Shown piece after piece: positions 52,768-61,165 of a stretch of 64,000 nucleotides of DNA. The translations under genes were made by a program, and so were the position numbers. Source of the stretch: Avidesulfovibrio sp964369685. Lineage in GTDB: Bacteria > Desulfobacterota > Desulfovibrionia > Desulfovibrionales > Desulfovibrionaceae. The notes under the pieces were generated by a model. The model was not told the origin of the DNA, did no database searches, and worked only from the letters and a program-made list of their open reading frames with translations. The DNA lies in NCBI GenBank assembly GCA_964369685.1, contig CAYJFB010000006.1:1-64000 (forward strand), in the 5' to 3' direction. How positions within the stretch are numbered: the stretch's first letter is position 1; the number at the start of each line of letters is the position of its first letter.

Positions 52768-54162
52768 ATGCCTGAAGGCAAGTTTTGTAATAAAACGCCC
52801 ATTCAAACCGAAGAAGCCTTAAAAGCGTTGCTCGGTGACAAGGGTGGACGTGAATACTATAAGGAAATGGAATCGCTGGATGTCGACCACGCGGCATTGC
52901 GAGCCACACTTGAAAACACCTGTAAATCGCGCACCAGAACGTGGCTTGAGATTTGTGCGCACTGCGGCATGTGTGCAGATTCATGCTTTTTGTACACGGC
53001 AAACAACCGTGACCCCAAGCAAGTGCCGTCGTACAAGATTCAATCCACACTCGGTGAATTGGTTCGCCGAAACGGTCGGGTTGACAACGCATTCATGCGT
53101 GAAGCCATGGAAGTGGCTTGGTCGCGTTGCACATGTTGTAACCGTTGTGGCACCTATTGTCCGCACGGGATTGATATGGGTGTGATGTTCAGTTATTTGC
53201 GTGGTGTTTTGTATTCTCAAGGTTTTGTGCCGTGGGAACTCAAAATCGGTGCGGGAATGCACCGTGTATATGGCGCACAGATGGACGTGACGACGGAAGA
53301 TTGGGTCGATACCTGCGAATGGATGGCTGAAGAAACCGCCGAAGAATGGCCGGGTCTCGAAATTCCCGTGGACGTCGAAGACGCCGACGTGATGTATATC
53401 TTGAACGCGCGCGAACCGAAACACTATCCTGAAGACGTTGCCGAAGCCGCGATCCTGTTCCACGTTGCGGGTGAAAAATGGACAGTGCCTTCCGAAGGTT
53501 GGGAAAACACGTCCTTATCGCTCTTTGCCGGAGACTGGGAAGCCTGTAAACAAAACGTGCAACGGATTTACGGTGCTGTAGACAAACTGCGTCCCAAAAC
53601 GGTTGTGGGAACGGAATGTGGCCACGCCCACCGTGCCACAGTTGTTGAAGGCCCTTATTGGGCAGGACGTGAAGACGGCACACCGCCCGTGCCCTTCTTG
53701 CACTATGTGGAATGGTTGGCAAACGCGTTGCGTTCGGGCAAATTAAAAATTGATCCTGCAAAACGTCTGAAAGAACCTGTCACGTTACAAGATTCATGTA
53801 ACTATATCCGTAATCACGGTCTTGCCGAACACACACGGTATATCATGACTCAAATTGCCGATGACGTGCGTGAAATGTCTGCCAAAAGAGAAAACAATTT
53901 CTGTTGCGGCGGCGGTGGTGGGTTTAACGGCGTGGGCATGTATCGCAAACAACGCGATAAGGGTCTGTACATGAAGCTGGAGCAAATCCGTGAAACGGGT
54001 GCCAAGCTCGTGATCTCGCCATGCCATAACTGCTGGGACGCGATCCGTGATACAATGGAAGTATACGGGGTGCATGATATCAAATGGTCATTCCTGAAAC
54101 CACTGATTATTTCCATGCTCATCGTCCCCGATCATCTTAAGCCCCAAGAAGATGAAGAATAA
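52768..54162 (+). CDS. hmcF: HmcF: cytoplasmic HdrD/DsrK-like Fe-S subunit
   Basis: 464 residues. N-terminal ferredoxin domain with CAHCGMCADSC and CTCCNRCGTYCPHG, then two CCG-type halves: TVVGTECGHAH and the C-terminal DSCNYIRN...FCCGGGGGF...SPCHNCWD, the non-cubane 4Fe-4S binding pattern of heterodisulfide reductase HdrD/B and DsrK. Faces the cytoplasm and should end the transmembrane electron path from HmcA. Last gene of the operon and followed by a palindromic element. Confidence 0.93.
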   Translation: MPEGKFCNKTPIQTEEALKALLGDKGGREYYKEMESLDVDHAALRATLENTCKSRTRTWLEICAHCGMCADSCFLYTANNRDPKQVPSYKIQSTLGELVRRNGRVDNAFMREAMEVAWSRCTCCNRCGTYCPHGIDMGVMFSYLRGVLYSQGFVPWELKIGAGMHRVYGAQMDVTTEDWVDTCEWMAEETAEEWPGLEIPVDVEDADVMYILNAREPKHYPEDVAEAAILFHVAGEKWTVPSEGWENTSLSLFAGDWEACKQNVQRIYGAVDKLRPKTVVGTECGHAHRATVVEGPYWAGREDGTPPVPFLHYVEWLANALRSGKLKIDPAKRLKEPVTLQDSCNYIRNHGLAEHTRYIMTQIADDVREMSAKRENNFCCGGGGGFNGVGMYRKQRDKGLYMKLEQIRETGAKLVISPCHNCWDAIRDTMEVYGVHDIKWSFLKPLIISMLIVPDHLKPQEDEE

Positions 54163-54174
54163 TTTCTATACTTT

Positions 54175-54290
54175 TTTTCGGGGGGAATAATTCCCCCCCC
54201 AAGCGCCTTGATGCTCCGGCGCAGTCAAAATGCGAAAAAAACATTGTGCTTACTAGGCATATATGATCGCACGTTGACTGCGCCGCTCAA
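54175..54290 (+). repeat. dispersed palindromic element, copy E
   Basis: Starts 12 bases after hmcF. T-run, GGGGGGAA-taa-TTCCCCCC hairpin (54180-54199), then hairpin 2 with arms 54217-54234 and 54268-54285 (two mismatches), loop with ACATTGTGC and GGCATAT, then CTCAAG. Same orientation as hmcF. Confidence 0.8.
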
Positions 54291-54368
54291 GTTGCTTTGA
54301 AAGGCTATTTATCCAAACATGAAACAATCATTATTCAATAGATTTAAAACACAAACACAGAAAACGTT

Positions 54369-54974
54369 CTAAAAATCTTGACGAAATTGCAGCGATTGGC
54401 GCAATGTTTCACGATCCATATATTTGACCTCAGATCCCAAAGGAATGCCTTGTGCCAAACGTGAAACATGGAGCCGGGGAAAGTGCTGTTTCAGGCGTGT
54501 GCGCACATGTGTCGCCGTTGTTTCGGCTTCAACCGTTGCACCGAGAGCCAACACCACTTCTTCTATTTTCCCTTCTTCAAGACGCCGATTGAGCTTCTCA
54601 AGTTCAAGATTATTGGCACCGATATTCTCAAGCGGCGCAAGCAAACCACCTAATATAAAATATTGTCCACGAAAAAAACCGCCCTCTTCCAAAACAAGTA
54701 AACTGTCCCAATCGGCAACCACACAAAGCAATTGTTCGCTACGTGAAGGATCAGAACAAATACTGCAAAGATTTGTCTCTGTCAGCGCACCGCAACGCGC
54801 GCACAAACGGAGCTTGTCACGCAATTCAGAGATGTTTTGACCAAGACGACGGGTTTGCTCTTCAGGCCATTGTAATAATGTCATCGCCACACGCATCGCC
54901 GATTTCGGACCGAGACCCGGTAAACGCCCCAACTGACGGACAAGCACTTGTAAAGGTTCGGGAAGTGTGTTCAC
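54369..54974 (-). CDS. recR: recombination mediator RecR
   Basis: 201 residues; acts with RecO/RecF to load RecA at gaps. Helix-hairpin-helix LPGLGPKSAMRVA, zinc finger CARCGALTETNLCSIC and a Toprim domain (LCVVADWDSLLVLEE...YFILGG) in the usual order. The Toprim sequence is slightly unusual. Third gene of the conserved dnaX-ebfC-recR order, here leftward. Ends in TAG. Confidence 0.95.
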   Translation of the reverse strand: MNTLPEPLQVLVRQLGRLPGLGPKSAMRVAMTLLQWPEEQTRRLGQNISELRDKLRLCARCGALTETNLCSICSDPSRSEQLLCVVADWDSLLVLEEGGFFRGQYFILGGLLAPLENIGANNLELEKLNRRLEEGKIEEVVLALGATVEAETTATHVRTRLKQHFPRLHVSRLAQGIPLGSEVKYMDRETLRQSLQFRQDF

Positions 54975-55080
54975 CGTTATTTTTCCATCATTTTTGTAAA
55001 AAAGTTTCTGTTGTCAGTCTTGGACAACAATCCATATACAACAGAACGCACAAGGGCTATACACCCTCGACAACAACACT

Positions 55081-55389
55081 CTACATAATACCCGGCAAGC
55101 GAATGCCACCTGTGATGGCAGCCATTTCGCGATCCATCGTGGCCTTGCCTACACGCAACGCTTCATTAACAGCCGTCAAAATCAAATCTTGTAACATCTC
55201 AACATCGCCGCCTTCAAGCACCTTGGGATCAATACTGATCGCGACCAGTTCTTGTTTACATGTTGCCGTCACTGTGACCATACCGCCGCCGCTGGAAGCT
55301 TCAACCGTACGATCGGCCATTTCTTGTTGTAATTTTGCCAGTTTGTTTTGCATAAGATTGGCTTGACGCAAAATATCATTGTTACGCAT
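55081..55389 (-). CDS. nucleoid-associated protein EbfC/YbaB
   Basis: 102-residue small DNA-binding dimer of the YbaB/EbfC family. N-terminal helix rich in Gln/Lys (QANLMQNKLAKLQQEMADR), GGGMVTVTATCKQELVAISIDP in the middle and a C-terminal helix. Encoded between dnaX and recR as in most bacteria, about 33 bases after dnaX. Ends in TAG. Confidence 0.93.
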   Translation of the reverse strand: MRNNDILRQANLMQNKLAKLQQEMADRTVEASSGGGMVTVTATCKQELVAISIDPKVLEGGDVEMLQDLILTAVNEALRVGKATMDREMAAITGGIRLPGIM

Positions 55390-55422
55390 GAAAAACTCCG
55401 TTTGTTGTTGAGTGTAAAATTT

Positions 55423-57282
55423 TTAAAGAATAACGCGCTTCGCACAACGCAACAGTGTCGCGTCAAAATGTTCTGTCAACACTTTTACTGCTTCATGGTT
55501 GCTCATGTGTTGTTTTAATTCCGATTCTGTATGCACGGTATTCGGTGGTTCCCGGTACAAAACCTCAATCGACTTCCCTGCACAACGCTTCGCCAACGCT
55601 TGTAACTGCTCTTGGCGACTCAACGCACACAACCACTCATATTGTACACGACTTTGTGGTTGGATTGTGAGCGTTGCGGCCTCGCACCTGCCCTGAACAA
55701 GTGTCAGTTGTGTACTCAACGGATCGTTTGTTTTGAGTTGTTCACGACAAAAAACAACAAACTCTTCCCAAGCACACGGCCACTGCGGTTGCCTGGAAAA
55801 AGACTGTTCTGCAGCGTGCGGTTCAACAGTTTGTTGCTCAATCGTAGACTGTTCAACCCGGAGTTCATCGACAGTAGATAACTCTGTATATGGCTGGTCG
55901 AGTCGTGATGCTTCTACGCCGGCTTGATTCTCTTTGAGTTGCTCAACTTGTGGTTGTGCAGTGGGGTTTGATTGAGAAACCGGCAACGGATGCACTTGGC
56001 GCGCAGATGTGACAAGGTGCTTTTGCTCTTGATATTTTTGTTTATCTATCGAAATATCTTGCTTTATATGGCTAGGTTTAACAGCATTTATGACATGTTT
56101 GTCTGTGTTATGGGGCGATATTGTTTTTTTTTCTGAAGTCACCGCAGCAAGTGTGTTGCTCTGCGCACGCGAAAGCACATCCATCCCCAGTAAACGCGGC
56201 AACAAAGCAATATTCAATAACAACAATTCCAACGCCGCCGCTGGCTCAAGACTGGTGAGCACTTGACGCTGGCTTTCCAAAACCATTTGCCACGCGGCAT
56301 GAATGGTTGTTAAATGAAAATCAGGTGCCAACTCCAACAGACGTTGTTGCTCGGATTCAGGCAAATCCAAAGTTCGCAAAGCATCCGCACCCGCTTGACG
56401 CAACAAAAATAAATTACGCCATAATTGTGCCAATTCACGCAAAAAAAAGCCTAAATCCACACCACGCTCAAGCAATTCTTTCGTCAGAGCGGCAACAGCA
56501 ACACAATCTTGTTCTTTAAAGGCATACAGCAACCGTTGGTACAACTCTTGCCCAGCAAGCCCCAAAACCGAACGGGTTGTTTCTTCGGTGAGTGAACCGC
56601 CGATCGCCATGGTTTGTCCCAAAAGCGACATGCTGTCTCGCACACTGCCCGCAGCACGACGCGCAAGCAATTGTACGGCAGAAAGATCATACTGCACAGC
56701 CTCACGCCTCAGAATGTCTTCCAAATGACTGACAATCACAGCCTCAGACAACGCCTTAAAAATAAAATGCTGACACCGACTGACAATCGTCACAGGAAAC
56801 TTGTGTGCCTCTGTCGTCGCCAAAATAAACGTGACGCGAGCCGGCGGTTCCTCCAACGTTTTTAACAACGCGTTAAAAGCGTCTCTGGTGAGCATGTGTG
56901 CTTCGTCGATAATAAAGACTTTATAACGCCCTTCCATAGGCGCGTAGCCAATGGATTCACGCAAACGTCTGGCGTCATCAATTCCACGATTTGACGCGCC
57001 GTCTATTTCAACCACATCAACATAGTTGCCTTGTGTGATTCGTTTACAGGCCGTGCATGTGTTGCAGGGTTCGGCAGCGGGAGCGTTCGTGCAGTTTAAG
57101 GCTTTGGCAAAAATTCGTGCAATGGTTGTTTTACCTACACCGCGAGTGCCGCTGAGCAAATACGCAGGCGCGACTCGATCTTCAAGAGAAGCTCTTGACA
57201 GAATGGCTTTCACCGTATCCTGCCCTGTCACTTCGGCAAACGTTTGCGGTCTGTATCGTGCGGCAAGCGAGGCGTGATTCAT
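55423..57282 (-). CDS. dnaX: DNA polymerase III subunits tau/gamma
   Basis: 619-residue clamp-loader ATPase. P-loop SGTRGVGKTTIARIFAKAL, zinc module (CNTCTACKRI), DEAHML and the SRCQHFIFK sensor region mark domains I-III up to about residue 375. Beyond it lie a Gln/Glu/Val-rich low-complexity linker and a tau-like tail. A run of nine A begins at codon 384, just after domain III; a -1 shift there would give a short gamma form (see next entry). ATG at 57282 is chosen because the family starts a few residues before LAARYRPQTFAEV. Confidence 0.95.
   Translation of the reverse strand: MNHASLAARYRPQTFAEVTGQDTVKAILSRASLEDRVAPAYLLSGTRGVGKTTIARIFAKALNCTNAPAAEPCNTCTACKRITQGNYVDVVEIDGASNRGIDDARRLRESIGYAPMEGRYKVFIIDEAHMLTRDAFNALLKTLEEPPARVTFILATTEAHKFPVTIVSRCQHFIFKALSEAVIVSHLEDILRREAVQYDLSAVQLLARRAAGSVRDSMSLLGQTMAIGGSLTEETTRSVLGLAGQELYQRLLYAFKEQDCVAVAALTKELLERGVDLGFFLRELAQLWRNLFLLRQAGADALRTLDLPESEQQRLLELAPDFHLTTIHAAWQMVLESQRQVLTSLEPAAALELLLLNIALLPRLLGMDVLSRAQSNTLAAVTSEKKTISPHNTDKHVINAVKPSHIKQDISIDKQKYQEQKHLVTSARQVHPLPVSQSNPTAQPQVEQLKENQAGVEASRLDQPYTELSTVDELRVEQSTIEQQTVEPHAAEQSFSRQPQWPCAWEEFVVFCREQLKTNDPLSTQLTLVQGRCEAATLTIQPQSRVQYEWLCALSRQEQLQALAKRCAGKSIEVLYREPPNTVHTESELKQHMSNHEAVKVLTEHFDATLLRCAKRVIL
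56108..56133 (-). promoter_or_regulatory. candidate slippage site producing gamma from dnaX
   Basis: On the minus strand codons 384-387 are GAA AAA AAA ACA, an A9 run. A -1 shift reads five codons (N-N-I-A-P) and meets TAA at 56110-56108; the other frame also stops within about a dozen codons. The place, right after domain III, is where E. coli and Thermus make gamma. Confidence 0.55.
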
Positions 57283-57442
57283 GAGGTGCGTCCAACCAAA
57301 ATCCAAGATACACGATGAAACGAAACCGAAAGTATAGCATACAGCATACACGGTTTTTTTATGATGTCGTCAAGGGTGTTTACGGCTCAGAGCGTATGAA
57401 CAAACAACCGTTTGACGACACCATTTTGCATGCGTTTTTCTT

Positions 57443-58363
57443 CTACACGGTATAGGGAGTCAGCCAAGCCTTATGGTTGGCGTCATCACCTTTCACGGCG
57501 GCAAAATACGCTTTTTGCAGAGCTTTGGTAATGGGGCCTGCAACGCCTGCGCCGATGGTGCGGTTATCCAGTTCACGAATGGGGGTGAGTTCTGCAGCCG
57601 TGCCGCTAAAAAACGCCTCATCGGCAGTATACACTTCGTCACGGGTGAAAGGTTGTTCGATGACGGTATAACCCAGTTCTTGTGCCAGGGTGATCAAAGT
57701 GTCTCTGGTTATGCCGTCAAGAATTGAGGTCAGCGGCGGTGTTTTGATTTTTCCGTTGCGAACCATGAAGAAGTTCTCTCCGGAACCTTCAGCCACATAG
57801 CCTTGCGTGTCGAGCAAGAGCGCTTCGTCATAGCCGTCTTTTTTGACTTCAATTTTTGCCAATACAGAGTTGACATAGTTACCTGAAGCTTTGGATTTCG
57901 TCATCATGCCGTTGACGTGGTTGCGTGAGTAAGAACTTGTTTTAACGCGAATGCCTTTCTCAAGCGCTTCCGCACCCAAGTATGCACCCCACGGCCACAC
58001 GGCAACAATGGTATTGATGGGATTGACGGGTAAAACACCCAAAACCCCTTCACCGACAAATGATAACGGACGAATATACCCTTCAACCAGCTTGTTGACT
58101 TCCAATGTCTCAATAATTGCGGCGGTGAGTTCCGCTTCGGTAAACGGAATCTCAAAGCCAATAATTTTTGCAGATTGAATCAGGCGTTTGACGTGCTCGG
58201 GCAGACGAAAAACCGCAGAGGTTCCGTCAACACATTTGTACGCCCGAATGCCTTCAAAAACACCTGTGCCATAGTGCAGACCATGGGTGAGCACATGCAC
58301 CTTTGCGTCATGCCAAGGAACTTGTTTACCGTTAAACCAAATGCTTTCATTTTCGTAAGACAT
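57443..58363 (-). CDS. ilvE: branched-chain amino acid aminotransferase
   Basis: 306 residues; PLP enzyme for the last step of valine, leucine and isoleucine synthesis. Fold-type IV features: HYGTGVFEGIRAY, the lysine in TKSKASGNYVN (Lys 158), EGSGENFFMVRNG and GTAAELTPI. ATG at 58363 has GAGGTG upstream. Leftward, upstream of dnaX. Ends in TAG. Confidence 0.95.
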   Translation of the reverse strand: MSYENESIWFNGKQVPWHDAKVHVLTHGLHYGTGVFEGIRAYKCVDGTSAVFRLPEHVKRLIQSAKIIGFEIPFTEAELTAAIIETLEVNKLVEGYIRPLSFVGEGVLGVLPVNPINTIVAVWPWGAYLGAEALEKGIRVKTSSYSRNHVNGMMTKSKASGNYVNSVLAKIEVKKDGYDEALLLDTQGYVAEGSGENFFMVRNGKIKTPPLTSILDGITRDTLITLAQELGYTVIEQPFTRDEVYTADEAFFSGTAAELTPIRELDNRTIGAGVAGPITKALQKAYFAAVKGDDANHKAWLTPYTV

Positions 58364-58745
58364 GCTCACCTCATTCATGTATTTTGTATTATATTGTATG
58401 AATCCGTATTTTTTGGGGCTGATCAATGCAAAAACGTCTTTCTTTTTGAGAAAAAACTTTTTTCAGATAAAGAAAAGCTATAAGAACAGTCTTTTAGAGA
58501 GATCTTCCAAAAAGCATTCTGATACATAAAAAAACAGTTCACGTCAAGAGTTCACGCCGTCTCTGCCATGATTCACAAACAGACATTTTTATAGCTTTGA
58601 TATTGGTTTATCTTGTTTTTTATTTTACAGGCAACGACACAAACCATCAACACGTGTGTATATTTCTTGACAACAATGAAAGATTCGCTGTTTTATGACC
58701 CTCTTCCGGGGAAAGAGGCTTGAAAAAAAGTATAAAGGTTGTGTT
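58364..58745. other. divergent region between ilvE and the TSUP gene
   Basis: About 380 AT-rich bases containing promoters for both genes by position. No leader peptide or T-box recognised. Confidence 0.45.
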
Positions 58746-59513
58746 ATGGAATTGAGCTTTGAAGTGTTGTTGGTTTGTGTTTTTGCCTTTTTTATTGCCG
58801 GTTTTGTTGATGCCATTGCAGGCGGCGGAGGCTTGATTTCTTTACCTGTTTTGTTGTTGACGGGCATTCCGCCGCATTACGCTCTGGGCACCAACAAACT
58901 TGCCGCCATGACGGGGACGCTCGGCGCGTTGATGAGCTTTGCAGGGCAAGGCTTGATTAACAAAAGCGTGGTCTTGTGGGGTTTTGGCTGTGCATTTGTG
59001 GGATCTGCGTGTGGGTCTTGGTTAGCCTTACAAATTGATGCGGAAGTTTTGGGCAAGGTTATGGTGTTTTTGTTGCCTGCCGGTGTGGGGGTATCTTTTT
59101 TCATCGGGCGCGGCATCAAAGAAAAAGACAACATCATAACAGCACAGGCAAAACTGTATATTCTTTGTATCGGTGGGTTTGTCGGTCTTTATGACGGCTT
59201 TTTTGGTCCGGGGGCAGGCAGTTTTTATATTATTGCGTTACATACGTTTGTTTCTTTGGGATTGTTGCATGCTTCGGCCAACGCAAAAGTTCTCAATCTC
59301 GGTTCCAACTTGGGCAGCTTGGTGACGTTTGCTTCGGGAGGCGTTGTTTTATGGAGTTTAGGCATTCCGTGTATGCTTGGTTGTCTTTTGGGAAACCTTA
59401 TGGGGGTGCGTTTGGCTGTGCGTTTGGGAGCGAGCGTCGTGCGGGCTTTTTTATATATCGTGTTAACAGTTCTTGTGTGTACATTATTTTATCGGTTTTT
59501 TATCGTTACATAA
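58746..59513 (+). CDS. TauE/SafE (TSUP) family permease
   Basis: 255-residue inner-membrane protein with about eight helices. N-terminal AGFVDAIAGGGGLISLPVLLLTGIPPHYALGTNK is the family signature, repeated in weaker form in the second half (GLYDGFFGPGAGSF). TSUP proteins export or import sulfonates, sulfite, sulfoacetate and related anions. In a sulfite reducer a sulfur-anion role is plausible but not shown. ATG at 58746 with AAAGG upstream. Confidence 0.88.
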   Translation: MELSFEVLLVCVFAFFIAGFVDAIAGGGGLISLPVLLLTGIPPHYALGTNKLAAMTGTLGALMSFAGQGLINKSVVLWGFGCAFVGSACGSWLALQIDAEVLGKVMVFLLPAGVGVSFFIGRGIKEKDNIITAQAKLYILCIGGFVGLYDGFFGPGAGSFYIIALHTFVSLGLLHASANAKVLNLGSNLGSLVTFASGGVVLWSLGIPCMLGCLLGNLMGVRLAVRLGASVVRAFLYIVLTVLVCTLFYRFFIVT

Positions 59514-59718
59514 TCGTCTTTTAGTGTTGCGTTTGCAATAAAAAACTTGTCAAAACGGCCTATTCCGTGTTTTATATACAATGAACGTTGCATAAAATTT
59601 GTACTTTTTAAACTTATTTTATGTTCACTCACGCGTTGAGTAATATATAAAGCTTATGCAAGCATAAACATATACAATGAGTCTGATTGATTTCATTTGA
59701 AGCAAAGGAGTTTTGACA

Positions 59719-61023
59719 ATGTTTCTTGAAAAATGTTTTAAATTGCGAGAACGCGGCACAACTGTCTCCAATGAAATTTTGGCAGGCGTAACAACGTTTA
59801 TGACCATGGCCTATATCTTGGCGGTCAACCCTGCCATACTCAGCCAAACAGGCATGGACGCCTCTGCAGTGTTTGCCGCAACAGCCCTGAGTGCCGCCCT
59901 TGCAACAACCATTATGGCGTTTGCAGCCAATTTACCTATTGCTTTGGCTCCGGGAATGGGCTTGAATGCTTTTTTTGCTTTCAGTGTGGTTCTTGGTATG
60001 GGGTATACTTGGCAATTCGCGCTGACAGCGGTTTTTCTTGAAGGGTTGCTTTTTATCCTACTGACCTTGACCAATCTGCGTGAAAAAATCCTGCTTGCCA
60101 TACCTCCTTCAACAAAAAAAGCCATTTCTGTGGGTATCGGTCTGTTCATTGCCTTTATCGGACTGCGTAATGCGGGCTTGGTTGTTGCCAATGAAGCCAC
60201 GTTGCTGAGTCTCGGATCTGTTACCTCGGCAACAACACATGTAGCATTGATTGGCTTGGTTTTTACGTCTGTTTTACTTTGTTACAATGTGCGCGGTGCT
60301 TTACTCTATGGCATTCTTGGTGCCACTTTTCTTGGCATTCCTCTTGGCGTGACTCAACTTTCCATACTCAGCGATACGGCCTTTTTTACTGTTCCAAGTA
60401 TTGCTCCCACTTTTTTACAACTTGAATGGCAAGACATTCTCTCTACAGATATGCTTTTGCTTGTCATCACTTTTCTTTTTGTGGATCTCTTCGACACATT
60501 GGGAACCTTGCTTGGTTTGGGTGCCAGAGCCAACCTGCTTGATGAAAACGGGCAATTGCCCAAGCTGAAAAGCGCCTTTATGGCAGACGCCCTTGGGACA
60601 ACTTTCGGCGCGCTCTTGGGTACATCCACGGTGACGACGTATTTGGAAAGCACCAGCGGTGTTGCCGAAGGCGGAAAAACAGGACTCACCGCGCTCACAG
60701 TTGCCACCATGATGATACTGTCACTTTTTTTGGCACCTCTCTTTTTACTCATTCCGCAGGAAGCCACCGCACCGGTATTGATTCTTGTCGGCCTTTTTAT
60801 GCTTTCGCCCGTTGCAGAAATTCGTTTCAACGATTATGTCAGCGCGATTCCGGCTTTTCTGACTTTAATCATGATGCCGCTCACCTATAGCGTGGCAACA
60901 GGCATCATGTGGGGTATCATCAGTCATGTTATTTTAACGATTTGCACCAAACGTTTCTATGATCTCACGCCGCTTTCTGTCATTCTGGCAGCATTGTTTG
61001 TTTGGAAACTTGTTGTTGGGTAA
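59719..61023 (+). CDS. AzgA-type purine permease (NCS2 family)
   Basis: 434-residue inner-membrane nucleobase:H+ symporter with about 12-13 helices. Signature segments: RGTTVSNEILAGVTTFMTMAYILAVNPAIL, APGMGLNAFFAF, DLFDTLGTLLGLG and TSTVTTYLESTSGVAEGGKTGL match adenine/guanine/hypoxanthine permeases (PbuG, GhxP, AzgA). AAGGAG lies eight bases before the ATG. I looked for a purine riboswitch upstream and did not find its conserved core. Confidence 0.93.
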   Translation: MFLEKCFKLRERGTTVSNEILAGVTTFMTMAYILAVNPAILSQTGMDASAVFAATALSAALATTIMAFAANLPIALAPGMGLNAFFAFSVVLGMGYTWQFALTAVFLEGLLFILLTLTNLREKILLAIPPSTKKAISVGIGLFIAFIGLRNAGLVVANEATLLSLGSVTSATTHVALIGLVFTSVLLCYNVRGALLYGILGATFLGIPLGVTQLSILSDTAFFTVPSIAPTFLQLEWQDILSTDMLLLVITFLFVDLFDTLGTLLGLGARANLLDENGQLPKLKSAFMADALGTTFGALLGTSTVTTYLESTSGVAEGGKTGLTALTVATMMILSLFLAPLFLLIPQEATAPVLILVGLFMLSPVAEIRFNDYVSAIPAFLTLIMMPLTYSVATGIMWGIISHVILTICTKRFYDLTPLSVILAALFVWKLVVG

Positions 61024-61165
61024 AGAACAAGATTCACTTATGGCATAATGTATGCAAAAGAACATATTGGCATACGCGTAACGCATGCTGCTCAAAGAGA
61101 ACATTCATCTGTATAAAAAGAGATGAACAGATATTCAATGATATTTTAGAAAAGGAGAAGGTGCG

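Noticed and set aside
3286..54200. The G-run/C-run hairpins as plain rho-independent terminators
   Set aside because: None has a U-run after the hairpin, each is followed by a second, longer hairpin, and one copy is inside a coding region. Some terminator activity remains possible.
59514..59718. Purine riboswitch before the AzgA-type permease
   Set aside because: The conserved three-way-junction core is not seen; the region is short and AT-rich.
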